64,000 nucleotides of DNA. Origin: Streptomyces sp. C10-9-1. GTDB lineage: Bacteria; Actinomycetota; Actinomycetes; Streptomycetales; Streptomycetaceae. The DNA is taken from assembly GCF_024497955.1 (NCBI RefSeq), contig NZ_JANHKP010000003.1, positions 372,001 to 436,000 on the forward strand, in the 5' to 3' direction. Shown piece by piece: positions 1 to 7,985 of this stretch; position 1 is the stretch's first letter; every line of letters begins with the position of its first letter. The translations under genes and the position numbers were made by a program. The notes beneath the pieces were generated by a model. It was given only the letters and a program-made list of their open reading frames with translations, was not told the origin of the DNA and did not search any database.

Positions 1-385
1 CGGTGTCGTCCAGGCGGGCGTCGCCCCCTATGGTGACGGCCCGGGCGGCGACGATGCCGGCGCAGATGGCCGCCGACGAGGAGCCGAGGCCGCGTCCGTG
101 CGGGATGCGGTTGGCGCAGACGACCTCCAGGCCGCGGGGCTGCCCCCCGAGCAGGTCGAACGCGGTGCGCAGGGAGCGCACCAGCAGATGGTTCTCGTCG
201 CGCGGCAGGGTGTCGGCACCCTCGCCCGCGATGTCGATGTGCAGGCCGGAATCCGCGACCCGGACGACCACGTCGTCGTACAGGCCGAGCGACAGTCCGA
301 GGGCGTCGAAGCCCGGACCGAGATTGGCGCTGGTGGCGGGGACGCGCACCCGGACGGCGGCGGCGCGGAACGCGGGACCGGCCAT
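1..385 (-). CDS. thrB: Homoserine kinase, N-terminal part (runs off window start)
   Basis: Homoserine kinase phosphorylates L-homoserine with ATP in threonine biosynthesis (GHMP kinase superfamily, cytoplasmic). Only about 128 N-terminal codons are inside the window; the 3' part lies before base 1. The reverse-strand translation shows the family N-terminus PATSANLGPGFDALG (about residues 16-30) and the GHMP ATP-binding loop GRGLGSSSAAI (about residues 94-105). The ATG at 383-385 has an AAGGAG ribosome site nearby. It follows thrC and hom in the same direction, which fits the pathway order, but a strong hairpin and a gap of about 350 bp separate it from thrC, so it may have its own promoter. 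Confidence 0.93.
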   Translation of the reverse strand, partial: MAGPAFRAAAVRVRVPATSANLGPGFDALGLSLGLYDDVVVRVADSGLHIDIAGEGADTLPRDENHLLVRSLRTAFDLLGGQPRGLEVVCANRIPHGRGLGSSSAAICAGIVAARAVTIGGDARLDDT

Positions 386-739
386 CGCTCGACGACACTC
401 CTTGGTTCTGAACTGCGAGATGTACGAGATTTTCGAGGGGACGAACACCCGGGCCTGGACGGCGACATCACCACGGCACCTGCGGTGGGACGGGGTCGGG
501 TACAGCCTATCGAAGGAAGGTTCACCTGCGACACAGGGCGCACGGGAGGCGCACGATGCGTGTCGTCCGCCCTGTGTGCCCCGACCGGGAACGCCGCGGT
601 GGTTGCGCTTCCCCGACCGCAACGCTCCAGGGGGCAACGGGGGCTTTGCAAGCGGCTTTTGAGCCGTTCTCCGCCGCCCCGGCGCCGGAGATCCGCGGTG
701 CGCCGCCCCGGGCGGGGCACGGCGCACCGCGGCCCGCCG
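386..739. other. thrC-thrB intergenic region
   Basis: A 354-bp stretch between the thrC stop and the thrB start with no supportable gene. It holds the hairpin at 693-732 and presumably a promoter for thrB. No convincing -35/-10 pair could be picked by eye. Confidence 0.5.
693..732 (-). terminator. Strong GC hairpin just after thrC
   Basis: A 13-bp perfect stem (693-705 with 720-732, outer arm CCGCGGTGCGCCG) lies about 8 bases past the thrC stop codon, with further CCCCG/CGGGG pairing inside the loop. There is no T-run, as is usual for actinobacterial hairpin terminators. It probably ends or attenuates the hom-thrC transcript before thrB. Confidence 0.6.
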
Positions 740-1831
740 TCAGGCGAGACCCAGGCGCTCCGCGGCGGCGGCGGCGTCCACCGGGACGGTGACGGGCTGC
801 GGCGCACCCGCGACCGCCCAGTCCGGGTCCTTGAGGCCGTTGCCGGTGACCGTGCAGACGATCTGCTGGCCGGGGTCGACCTTGCCCTGCTCGGCGGCCT
901 TCAGCAGGCCCGCCACGGACGCCGCCGATGCGGGCTCGACGAACACGCCCTCCTGGGACGCCAGAAGGCGGTAGGCACGCAGGATCTCACGGTCCGTCAC
1001 CTCGTCGATGAAGCCGCCCGACTCCTCGCGCGCGGCGAGCGCCTGCGCCCAGGAAGCCGGGTTGCCGATCCGGATGGCCGTGGCGATCGTCGAGGGGTCC
1101 TTGACGACCTCGCCGCGGACCAGCGGCGCGGAGCCGGACGCCTGGAAGCCCCACATCCGCGGCGTCCGGGTGGAGACGGCGGGAAGCGCGCCGTCCGCCG
1201 CGGGCCGCGCGTACTCCCGGTAGCCCTTCCAGTACGCCGTGATGTTGCCGGCGTTGCCGACGGGCAGCACGTGGATGTCGGGGGCGTCGCCCAGGGCGTC
1301 GACGATCTCGAAGGAGGCAGTCTTCTGCCCCTCGATGCGGTACGGGTTCACCGAGTTGACCAGGGCGACCGGGTAGTTCTCGGAGAGGCCGCGGGCGAGG
1401 TCCAGGCAGTCGTCGAAGTTGCCGTCGACCTGGAGGATGCGGGAGCCGTAGACGAGCGCCTGGCCCATCTTGCCCATCGCGATCTTGCCGCGGGGCACCA
1501 GCACCGCGCAGACCATCCCGGCGCGCACCGCGTACGCGGCGGCGGAGGCGGAGGTGTTCCCGGTGGAGGCGCAGATGACGGCCTTGGCGCCCCCCTCCTT
1601 GGCCCGGGTGATGGCCATGGTCATGCCGCGGTCCTTGAAGGACCCGGTGGGGTTGGCCCCCTCGACCTTCAGGTGCACCTCGCAGCCCGTGCGCTCGGAG
1701 AGGACCTGGGCCGGGACGAGCGGCGTACCACCCTCACGGAGCGTGACGACCGGCGTCGTGTCCGTGACCGGAAGGCGGTCCCGGTACTCCTCGATGATGC
1801 CGCGCCACTGGTGGGTTCCGTTGGTGGTCAT
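740..1831 (-). CDS. thrC: Threonine synthase
   Basis: PLP enzyme that converts O-phospho-L-homoserine to threonine, the last step of threonine synthesis. The protein is 363 aa, the usual size for the short bacterial class. The PLP lysine lies in [11 protein letters not shown] (Lys66), followed by the substrate loop ASTGNTSAS (about residues 84-92) and a glycine-rich phosphate-binding PVGNAGN motif in the middle. The ATG at 1829-1831 was chosen because [16 protein letters not shown] is the typical start; longer in-frame extensions would overlap hom. It begins 7 bp after the hom stop, so the two are cotranscribed. Confidence 0.96.
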   Translation of the reverse strand: MTTNGTHQWRGIIEEYRDRLPVTDTTPVVTLREGGTPLVPAQVLSERTGCEVHLKVEGANPTGSFKDRGMTMAITRAKEGGAKAVICASTGNTSASAAAYAVRAGMVCAVLVPRGKIAMGKMGQALVYGSRILQVDGNFDDCLDLARGLSENYPVALVNSVNPYRIEGQKTASFEIVDALGDAPDIHVLPVGNAGNITAYWKGYREYARPAADGALPAVSTRTPRMWGFQASGSAPLVRGEVVKDPSTIATAIRIGNPASWAQALAAREESGGFIDEVTDREILRAYRLLASQEGVFVEPASAASVAGLLKAAEQGKVDPGQQIVCTVTGNGLKDPDWAVAGAPQPVTVPVDAAAAAERLGLA

Positions 1832-1838
1832 GGGTCCC

Positions 1839-3131
1839 TTACTCCCCTTCAACACGCATGATGCTGGCGACACCGCGCACGGTGTCGAGCTTGCGCAGCG
1901 CCTCGACCGTCCCCGAGAGGGCGGCGTCGGGCGCGCGGTGGGTGACGACGACGAGGGAGGCCTCGCCGTCCTTGCCCTGCTGCCGGACCGTGTCGATCGA
2001 CACGCCGTGCTCGGCGAAGACCGTGGCGACCTGGGCGAGCACGCCCGGCTTGTCGGCCACGTCGAGGCTGATGTGGTACCGCGTGACCACCTCGCCCATC
2101 GGCGACACCGGCAGCTGGGTGTAGGCGGACTCGCCGGGCCCCGTTGCCTCGGCGAGCTTGTTGCGGCACACGGCGACCAGGTCGCCGAGCACCGCCGACG
2201 CGGTCGGCGCACCGCCCGCGCCGGGCCCGTAGAACATCAGCCGGCCCGCGGCCTCCGCCTCGACGAAGACCGCGTTGTACGCCTCGCGGACGGAGGCCAG
2301 CGGATGGCTGAGCGGGATCATCGCGGGGTGCACACGGGCGGTGACCGACCGGCCGTCCGCGGCGCGCTCGCAGATCGCGAGCAGCTTCACCGTGCAGCCC
2401 ATGCGCTGGGCGGAGGCCATGTCCGCGGCGGTGACCTCGGTCAGGCCCTCGCGGTGGACGTCGTCCAGCCGTACGCGGGTGTGGAAGGCGATCCCGGCGA
2501 GGATCGCGGCCTTGGCGGCGGCGTCGAAGCCCTCGACGTCGGCGGTCGGGTCGGCCTCCGCGTAGCCGAGGGCGGTGGCCTCGTCGAGCGCCTCGGTGTA
2601 GCCGGCCCCGGTGCGCTCCATCTTGTCGAGGATGAAGTTGGTCGTGCCGTTGACGATGCCGAGCACCCGGTTGACCTTGTCGCCCGCGAGGGACTCGCGC
2701 AGGGGGCGGATCAGCGGGATGGCCCCGGCGACGGCCGCCTCGAAGTACAGGTCCCGCCCGTGGCGCTCGGCGGCCGCGTAGAGGGTGGCGCCGTCCTCCG
2801 CGAGGAGGGCCTTGTTGGCCGAGACGACCGAGGCGCCGTGCTCGAAGGCGGTGGTGATCAGGGTGCGGGCGGGCTCGATGCCGCCGATGACCTCGACGAC
2901 GACGTCGACGTCCCCGCGTTTGACCAGGGCCGTCGCGTCGGTGGTGACCAGCTCCGCGGGGATGCCCTCGCGGACCTTCTGGGGGCGGCGGACGGCGACC
3001 CCGGCGAGCTCCACCGGGGCGCCGATCCGCGCGGCGAGGTCGTCGGCGTGCGTCGTCATGATGCGCGCCACCTCTGAGCCGACCACACCACAGCCCAGCA
3101 GCGCCACCTTCAGCGGACGCGTACGCATCAT
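1839..3131 (-). CDS. hom: Homoserine dehydrogenase with C-terminal ACT domain
   Basis: Reduces aspartate semialdehyde to homoserine with NAD(P)H, the branch point towards threonine and methionine. The 430-aa protein has the Rossmann motif [10 protein letters not shown] (about residues 13-22), the conserved SANKALLA lysine segment (about 105), the NGTTNFIL substrate loop, and a C-terminal ACT domain (about 350-430, [16 protein letters not shown]) that in this family mediates threonine feedback inhibition. There are two tandem ATG codons (3129-3131 and 3126-3128); a GAGG motif sits 4 or 7 bases upstream, so the second could be the real start. It lies between lysA and thrC in one transcription direction. 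Confidence 0.96.
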   Translation of the reverse strand: MMRTRPLKVALLGCGVVGSEVARIMTTHADDLAARIGAPVELAGVAVRRPQKVREGIPAELVTTDATALVKRGDVDVVVEVIGGIEPARTLITTAFEHGASVVSANKALLAEDGATLYAAAERHGRDLYFEAAVAGAIPLIRPLRESLAGDKVNRVLGIVNGTTNFILDKMERTGAGYTEALDEATALGYAEADPTADVEGFDAAAKAAILAGIAFHTRVRLDDVHREGLTEVTAADMASAQRMGCTVKLLAICERAADGRSVTARVHPAMIPLSHPLASVREAYNAVFVEAEAAGRLMFYGPGAGGAPTASAVLGDLVAVCRNKLAEATGPGESAYTQLPVSPMGEVVTRYHISLDVADKPGVLAQVATVFAEHGVSIDTVRQQGKDGEASLVVVTHRAPDAALSGTVEALRKLDTVRGVASIMRVEGE

Positions 3132-3226
3132 CCGACCTCGTTTCCTTTACTTCTACGGTTGGACCAGTCTCACCCACCGGACCGGAGTTTCTATCCCCCG
3201 TCCGACATACGAGACAACTATCTCAG

Positions 3227-4618
3227 CTATCCGACATCGAGACGCAGAAGATCCTCCTCCGTCTCGCGCCGCACGATGACCCGCGCCGCACCGTCGGCCA
3301 CCGCGACCACGGGCGGGCGCAGCGCGTGGTTGTAGTTGCTGGCCATCGACCGGCAGTAGGCGCCGGTCGCGGGCACCGCGACCAGGTCGCCCGGGGCCAG
3401 GTCGGCCGGCAGGAACGCGTCCCGCACGACGATGTCGCCGCTCTCGCAGTGCTTGCCGACCACCCGGCTCAGCATCGGCTCGGCGTCGCTGGTGCGCGAG
3501 ACCAGCGCCACGCTGTACTCCGCGTCGTAGAGCGCGGTGCGGATGTTGTCCGACATGCCGCCGTCCACGCTGACGTAGGTGCGCAGGCCCTCCAGCGGCT
3601 TGACCGTGCCCACCTCGTAGAGCGTGAAGGCCGTCGGGCCCACGATGGCCCGGCCCGGCTCCACGGAGATCCGCGGGGTACGCAGCCCGGCCGCCTCGCA
3701 CTCGCGGGACACGATCTCGCTCAGCGCCTTGGCGATCTCGTGCGGCTCGCGCGGGTCATCCCCGGAGGTGTACGCGATACCGAGGCCACCGCCGAGGTCG
3801 ATCTCGGGCAGCTCGACGCCGTGCTCGTCGCGCACCTGGGCCAGCAGCTGCACCACGCGGCGGGCCGAGACCTCGAAGCCCGCCATGTCGAAGATCTGCG
3901 AGCCGATGTGCGAGTGGATGCCGACCAGTTCGAGGCCGTCGAGCCGCAGCGCCCGGCGCACCGCCTCGGCCGCCTGGCCCCCGGCCAGGGCGAGACCGAA
4001 CTTCTGGTCCTCGTGCGCGGTGGCGATGAACTCGTGGGTGTGCGCCTCGACCCCCACCGTCACCCGGATCTGCACCCGCTGGCGCAGGCCCAGGCTCTGC
4101 GCGACGTGCGCCACCCGCACGATCTCCTGGAAGGAGTCCAGCACGATCCGGCCGACACCGGCCCCGACCGCACGGCGGATCTCCTCCTCCGACTTGTTGT
4201 TGCCGTGGAAGGCGATGCGCTCGGCGGGCATGCCCGCGTCCAGCGCCGTGGCGAGCTCACCGCCGGAGCACACATCCAGGTTGAGGCCCTCCTCCGTCAG
4301 CCAGCGCACCACCGCGCGGCTGAGGAAGGCCTTGCCCGCGTAGAACACGTCCGCGCCGCCGCCGAAGGCGTCGTGCCAGGCCCGGCAGCGGGCGCGGAAG
4401 TCCGCCTCGTCCAGGAAGTACGCCGGGGTGCCGAACTCCTCGGCCAGTGCGGTGACCTCGATCCCCCCGACGGTGGCCACCCCGTCGGCGTTGCGCGCCA
4501 CGGTGCGCGACCAGACCTTCGCGTCCAGCGCGTTCAGATCGGCCGGGGGGGCGGTGTAGTGGCCCTCGGGCAGCACGTCGGCATGGCGGGGCCCGGCGGG
4601 GTGTGCGGATCGGCTCAT
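3227..4618 (-). CDS. lysA: Diaminopimelate decarboxylase
   Basis: PLP-dependent decarboxylation of meso-diaminopimelate to lysine. The protein is 463 aa, a normal length. PLP lysine is in [10 protein letters not shown] (Lys96); HSHIGSQ, the CESGD cysteine motif and [12 protein letters not shown] near the C-terminus are all intact fold-III decarboxylase signatures. The ATG at 4616-4618 was selected because it gives the typical N-terminus [20 protein letters not shown] and lies 14 bp after the nrtL stop; the reading frame stays open much further upstream, but that sequence belongs to nrtL in another frame. It is upstream of hom with a 95-bp gap. Confidence 0.96.
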   Translation of the reverse strand: MSRSAHPAGPRHADVLPEGHYTAPPADLNALDAKVWSRTVARNADGVATVGGIEVTALAEEFGTPAYFLDEADFRARCRAWHDAFGGGADVFYAGKAFLSRAVVRWLTEEGLNLDVCSGGELATALDAGMPAERIAFHGNNKSEEEIRRAVGAGVGRIVLDSFQEIVRVAHVAQSLGLRQRVQIRVTVGVEAHTHEFIATAHEDQKFGLALAGGQAAEAVRRALRLDGLELVGIHSHIGSQIFDMAGFEVSARRVVQLLAQVRDEHGVELPEIDLGGGLGIAYTSGDDPREPHEIAKALSEIVSRECEAAGLRTPRISVEPGRAIVGPTAFTLYEVGTVKPLEGLRTYVSVDGGMSDNIRTALYDAEYSVALVSRTSDAEPMLSRVVGKHCESGDIVVRDAFLPADLAPGDLVAVPATGAYCRSMASNYNHALRPPVVAVADGAARVIVRRETEEDLLRLDVG

Positions 4619-4632
4619 CTGTCTCTCACATC

Positions 4633-5568
4633 TCACAGGTGTAGGGGTGCGCTGATGCCGAACAGGGACAGGCCGCCGGCCAGCACCGCACCGGCGGCCT
4701 CGGCGAGGGCCAGCCGGGAGCGGTGGGCGGCCGAGGGTTTCTCGTCGCCCACGGGGAGCACGGTGTGCTGGAAGGAGAGCAGGGCGTCGGCGACCGTCTC
4801 CAGATGCCGGGCGAGCCGGTCGGGCGCGCGCAGCCGCGCGGCGTCCGCGACGGCGGCCGGGTGGTCCGCCACCGCCGAGGTGAGGGCGGGGGCGTCGACG
4901 GGGGCGACGGGCTCGGCCGCGAAGCCGAGCGCCCGCGCACCGCGGGTGAGGGCATGGGCGCGGGCGTGCGCGTACCGCACGCGGAAGAGGGGGTTGCGCT
5001 CGTGCTGCACCAGCAGCCCCTGGGTGCGCGGCCGGTCGTGAGCGGCGGCGGCCAGCAGCGCCCAGCGGGCCGCGTCGGCGCCGAGACGGGCGGCCAGCTC
5101 CTGGTCCGGGGCGGGCACGACGCCGAGGCGCTCGCCGGGAGCGGGGCGGGCGCCCATCCGCGCCAGGGTCTCGCCCCACACCCGCTCGCGCAGCTCGCCG
5201 TCGTGCGCACGGGGCTCGGCGGCCGACGGCAGGCCGTAGGCGGGGCCCTGGGCGAGCACACTGCGGACCAGCGTCTGCTGGGATCCGTCCGCGAGGGTGA
5301 GGTTGAGGAAGCCGGGGCCGGTGACCTCGACCCGTGCGATGCCGGGGGCCTGCTCCAAGTGGCGGCCGAGGATCCCGGCGACCTCGGCGGCGCTGCGGCC
5401 CGCCTCGCGGGCGAGGCGCAGGGCGACGTTGCTGGCCCAGTGGCCCCGGCCACCGGGGCGGGGGCGCTCGACCTGCACGGTCTCCGGCACGGCCACGCGC
5501 AGCGCACCGTCCTCGACCGCGCGGCACACGGCGTGCCGGACGGTACGGGAGAGCTCGGCGGGGGTCAC
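4633..5568 (-). CDS. nrtL: ArgS-related anticodon-binding protein (NrtL-like)
   Basis: A 311-aa relative of arginyl-tRNA synthetase that keeps an N-terminal Arg-tRNA-synthetase-like additional domain (about residues 5-90, [16 protein letters not shown] and GFLNLTLAD) and a C-terminal DALR anticodon-binding domain (about 190-311, [16 protein letters not shown]). The class I catalytic core is absent: there is no HIGH and no KMSKS. It therefore cannot charge tRNA, and its role is unknown. The family is regularly found upstream of lysA in Streptomyces. The start is the GTG at 5566-5568 ([14 protein letters not shown]), since no better start lies upstream in frame. Confidence 0.8.
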   Translation of the reverse strand: MTPAELSRTVRHAVCRAVEDGALRVAVPETVQVERPRPGGRGHWASNVALRLAREAGRSAAEVAGILGRHLEQAPGIARVEVTGPGFLNLTLADGSQQTLVRSVLAQGPAYGLPSAAEPRAHDGELRERVWGETLARMGARPAPGERLGVVPAPDQELAARLGADAARWALLAAAAHDRPRTQGLLVQHERNPLFRVRYAHARAHALTRGARALGFAAEPVAPVDAPALTSAVADHPAAVADAARLRAPDRLARHLETVADALLSFQHTVLPVGDEKPSAAHRSRLALAEAAGAVLAGGLSLFGISAPLHL

Positions 5569-5932
5569 GGGGACAAGCGTATGGGAGACAGGGGGGCCCT
5601 TCGCGAACCGGTTTCGCCATGCGGGCAGGCGGGCGGGGGCCGGGCCACCGGCGGGCCTGTGCCGGGGGGCTCGCCGGTGCGGTGGAGCGGGGGCCTCGCA
5701 GGGTGCGGTGGGGGCCGGCGGTGTGGTGGGTGCTCGCCCGGGGCTGTGGGGGCGGCGTCGGGCCGGGTGCCTCGGCGCGTGCGCCCCGCGGCTTCGAGGC
5801 GTGGCGCCTGGCCCGGCGCCCCGGGGCACGGCGCCGCGCGTGCCCCGTCCGTGCGCCCCCGGGCCTTCGCACCGAGCACGGCGACACCCTCGGAGCGCTG
5901 CGCCCGGGGCTGTGCGCCCTCCGGCCTGCGCC
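5569..5932. other. Gene-free GC-rich gap
   Basis: A 364-bp stretch between two minus-strand genes. All open frames here are low-complexity Arg/Pro/Gly shadows. It should hold the nrtL-lysA promoter, which was not identified. Confidence 0.4.
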
Positions 5933-6466
5933 TCAGCCGAGCGAGCGCCCGCCGGCGCCCGTCCGGTCGGGAACCCCGCCCGGACCGGCCTGCGCGGCCG
6001 GACGGGGAGGGGCGGGGAGCGGAGGCTCCCCGCGGCCGATACCGCCGGGCCGGTCGCCGCCGCCCCCGTCCGCCTCGTCCTCGGAGCCCTCGGGCTCCCT
6101 CACCAGGCGGCGGACCACGCGCACCAGCTCGGCGGGCTCGAACGGTTTGGCGAGGAAGGCGTCCACACCGGCGGCCAGGCCGCTCTCCACCTCGTAGGGG
6201 GTACAGGCGCTGATGATGGCCAGGGGCAACCGCGCGGTCCGCGGATCCGCCCGCAGCCGGGCGGCGGTCCGCAGGCCGTCGAGGCGGGGCATGACGACGT
6301 CGAGCGTGACGGCGTCCGGCCGGACCCGGTGGACGACCTCCAGGCACTCGGCACCGTCGGCCGCGGTCACGACCTCGAAGCCCTCCAGTTCGAGGTTGAC
6401 CCTGATCAGCTGCCGAATCACCCGGTTGTCGTCGACAACCAGCACTCGGCGGGGCGCGCCGGACAC
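5933..6466 (-). CDS. Single-domain response regulator (receiver only)
   Basis: A 177-aa protein with one CheY-like receiver domain (residues 7-125): acidic pocket VVDDN (Asp12-Asp13), phosphoacceptor DAVTLDVVMP (Asp56), signalling Ser in ISACTP, and the conserved Lys107 in LAKPFEP. No output domain follows, only a Glu/Asp then Gly/Pro-rich tail of about 50 residues, so it probably works by protein contact. GTG at 6464-6466 is the best start (MSGAPRRVLVVDDN). No histidine kinase is adjacent. Similar stand-alone regulators are common in Streptomyces, and the kinase partner cannot be told from this window. Confidence 0.85.
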   Translation of the reverse strand: MSGAPRRVLVVDDNRVIRQLIRVNLELEGFEVVTAADGAECLEVVHRVRPDAVTLDVVMPRLDGLRTAARLRADPRTARLPLAIISACTPYEVESGLAAGVDAFLAKPFEPAELVRVVRRLVREPEGSEDEADGGGGDRPGGIGRGEPPLPAPPRPAAQAGPGGVPDRTGAGGRSLG

Positions 6467-6720
6467 AACTCGAGAGTAGGTCCGCGGACGCGGCCGCGTC
6501 CGGGTTTTCCCGACTTCCGCCCCTTGCGGGGGTCGGGACGGCGCTCCGGGGGCGCACGGGTGCACCGGCCCCGGCACCGCCCCGGTCCATGATCGCCTTC
6601 CCTCCGCCGGCCCTCCGGGCCTGCGCCAACAGGACCGTCGCGCCCTCCACATATCCCGTCACGGACAGCCTCCGGGAGCTGGTAGTGTTCTACCCGTCGC
6701 CGCGCAGCAGCGAGGCGCAC

Positions 6721-6792
6721 GCCCCCGTAGCTCAGGGGATAGAGCAACGGCCTCCGGAGCCGTGTGCGCAGGTTCGAATCCTGCCGGGGGCA
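6721..6792 (+). tRNA. tRNA-Arg (anticodon CCG)
   Basis: A 72-nt cloverleaf. Acceptor GCCCCCG (6721-6727) pairs with CGGGGGC (6785-6791) plus discriminator A. The anticodon stem ACGGC/GCCGT encloses loop CTCCGGA, giving anticodon CCG (6754-6756) for codon CGG. The T arm is GCAGG-TTCGAAT-CCTGC. CCA is not encoded. Confidence 0.95.
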
Positions 6793-6842
6793 CTTCGCTT
6801 CAGCCAGCACGATGATGCGGTTGACCAGCGCAGATGCCAAGC

Positions 6843-6883
6843 ACGAAGAGCGGGAGCCAGTCTCACTGGGTCCCGCTCTTCGT
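6843..6883 (+). terminator. Long hairpin downstream of tRNA-Arg
   Basis: A 13-bp perfect stem, ACGAAGAGCGGGA (6843-6855) with TCCCGCTCTTCGT (6871-6883). The loop can pair further (CCAG/CTGG). It lies 50 bp after the tRNA and is the likely tRNA terminator. A TCGTTGGTT segment follows rather than a T-tract. Confidence 0.65.
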
Positions 6884-7134
6884 CGTTGGTTCGCACTGAT
6901 CGCGATAGACCTGCGATAGACGGGGTGGGCGATCAGCGACGGACTCACGCATGTCTGCTGCGCGTCGAAGCCACCTCTCCCGAAAACCACGGCGGAACGT
7001 GCAGACGGACGGCACACCTCGCCACAGTTCAGCACCAGAGCGAGGGGATGCAGGCAGATGCGGGCCCGCAGCACGTGGCAGCGATTTTCTCTAGGCACAA
7101 GAGCAGCCATCGATCAGGCACTGTAGGCGAGTGG
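6884..7134. other. Gene-free stretch next to tRNA
   Basis: No supportable gene. The sequence looks less GC-biased than its surroundings and has several near-repeats of GCGATAGAC (CGCGATAGACCTGCGATAGAC around 6900-6920). No second copy of the tRNA 3' end was found, so there is no attachment-site pair in the window. Confidence 0.4.
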
Positions 7135-7400
7135 ATGCCAGAAGACCTTGCCTTGTACTCACGCTGGTGGCAGCTAGAGACGTACCTGCGCCCTCTGGTT
7201 CTACGTGGAACTTCGATCGGTTCGGGGCGGTGGACAGCTTCTCCTGCGTCGCCCTAGACGCGGACCACCGGCACCGACGCCGTACGCATGCAGACCGCTT
7301 CCGGCCGGCCCATGATGGTCCGGCCCTGGCTCGCCCGGATGGATCACGGAGAAGGGATCTCCCCTGTGGGGCATCCGGTTCGCCCGTTCGCCCCGACCGC
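7135..7400 (+). pseudogene. Possible decayed HEPN-like (Swt1-type) gene remnant
   Basis: From the ATG at 7135 the frame reads MPEDLALYSRWWQLETYLR, then drifts. Shifting frame at about 7200 restores YVELRSV, so the joined text resembles the WWQLETxLRxLVYVELRS signature recalled from Swt1-type HEPN proteins of actinobacteria. Further downstream both frames degrade and no intact 3' half is recognisable. I read it as a frameshifted remnant in an accessory patch beside tRNA-Arg. The family assignment rests on one short motif, so confidence is low; it could be coincidence. Confidence 0.3.
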
Positions 7401-7415
7401 TCCATCAAGGAGGAC

Positions 7416-7985
7416 TCAGCCTGGCACGTCGGACTCGCATTCCAGTTCATCGCGGGTGAAGGTGATGAAGTCCTCCAGCAGACCCGGCAGGACCTCCGGC
7501 AACCGGTCCTTGTCGGGGACACCGTCCGTGGTGATGAACAGGTCTACGTACCTCCCCCGTGCCGTCGAGCCCGTTGGAGGCTCGCAGGTGTAGTAGGTGG
7601 CGGCACCGGCATCCCAGATGATGCCCTTCGTCCCCACACCGATGGGCTGCGGATCCGCCTTCTCCACCGGGTCCCAGTCCACCTGTTCCTCGGAGCCCAG
7701 CAGCATGGCGGTCGCCAGGAACTTCGTCACGCCGTCGATGGAGACAGAGCACGTCCTAGCATCGTGCTCCTCGGTCAGCACGAACGGCCTGGCCCACAGA
7801 GTGGCCTTGTCCCCCGACGGCAGGATCGGGACCACGTCAGCACTGGCGAACGCCTCCCAGCAGATCCGCTCGGGCAACTCCGGGACGGCCTTCTCCTCTC
7901 CACCCGAGCACCCCGCCAGCAGACCCGCCAGGATCACGACCGCCGCCGCCGCACCACCACTGCGCATGAACCGACTCACCGTCAA
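7416..7985 (-). CDS. Putative lipoprotein linked to WXG-type gene
   Basis: A 189-aa protein with a lipoprotein signal peptide: positive start, hydrophobic stretch (about residues 11-24) and lipobox LLAGC with Cys26, so it should be anchored on the outer face of the membrane. The mature part has several cysteines and resembles the general plan of small Streptomyces DUF3558-like lipoproteins, but I do not recognise a named family with certainty. Its start overlaps the stop of the 760-aa gene by 4 nt (7982-7985), so the two are translationally coupled and probably work together. MRSGG at residue 7 is an alternative start. Confidence 0.8.
   Translation of the reverse strand: MTVSRFMRSGGAAAAVVILAGLLAGCSGGEEKAVPELPERICWEAFASADVVPILPSGDKATLWARPFVLTEEHDARTCSVSIDGVTKFLATAMLLGSEEQVDWDPVEKADPQPIGVGTKGIIWDAGAATYYTCEPPTGSTARGRYVDLFITTDGVPDKDRLPEVLPGLLEDFITFTRDELECESDVPG

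Noticed and set aside
98..1861. A 587-codon plus-strand open frame over thrB and thrC
   Set aside because: Antisense shadow of two clear pathway genes.
6418..7110. A minus-strand frame containing a peptide ending PLLYPLSYGG
   Set aside because: This is the common artefact of translating the antisense strand of a tRNA gene.
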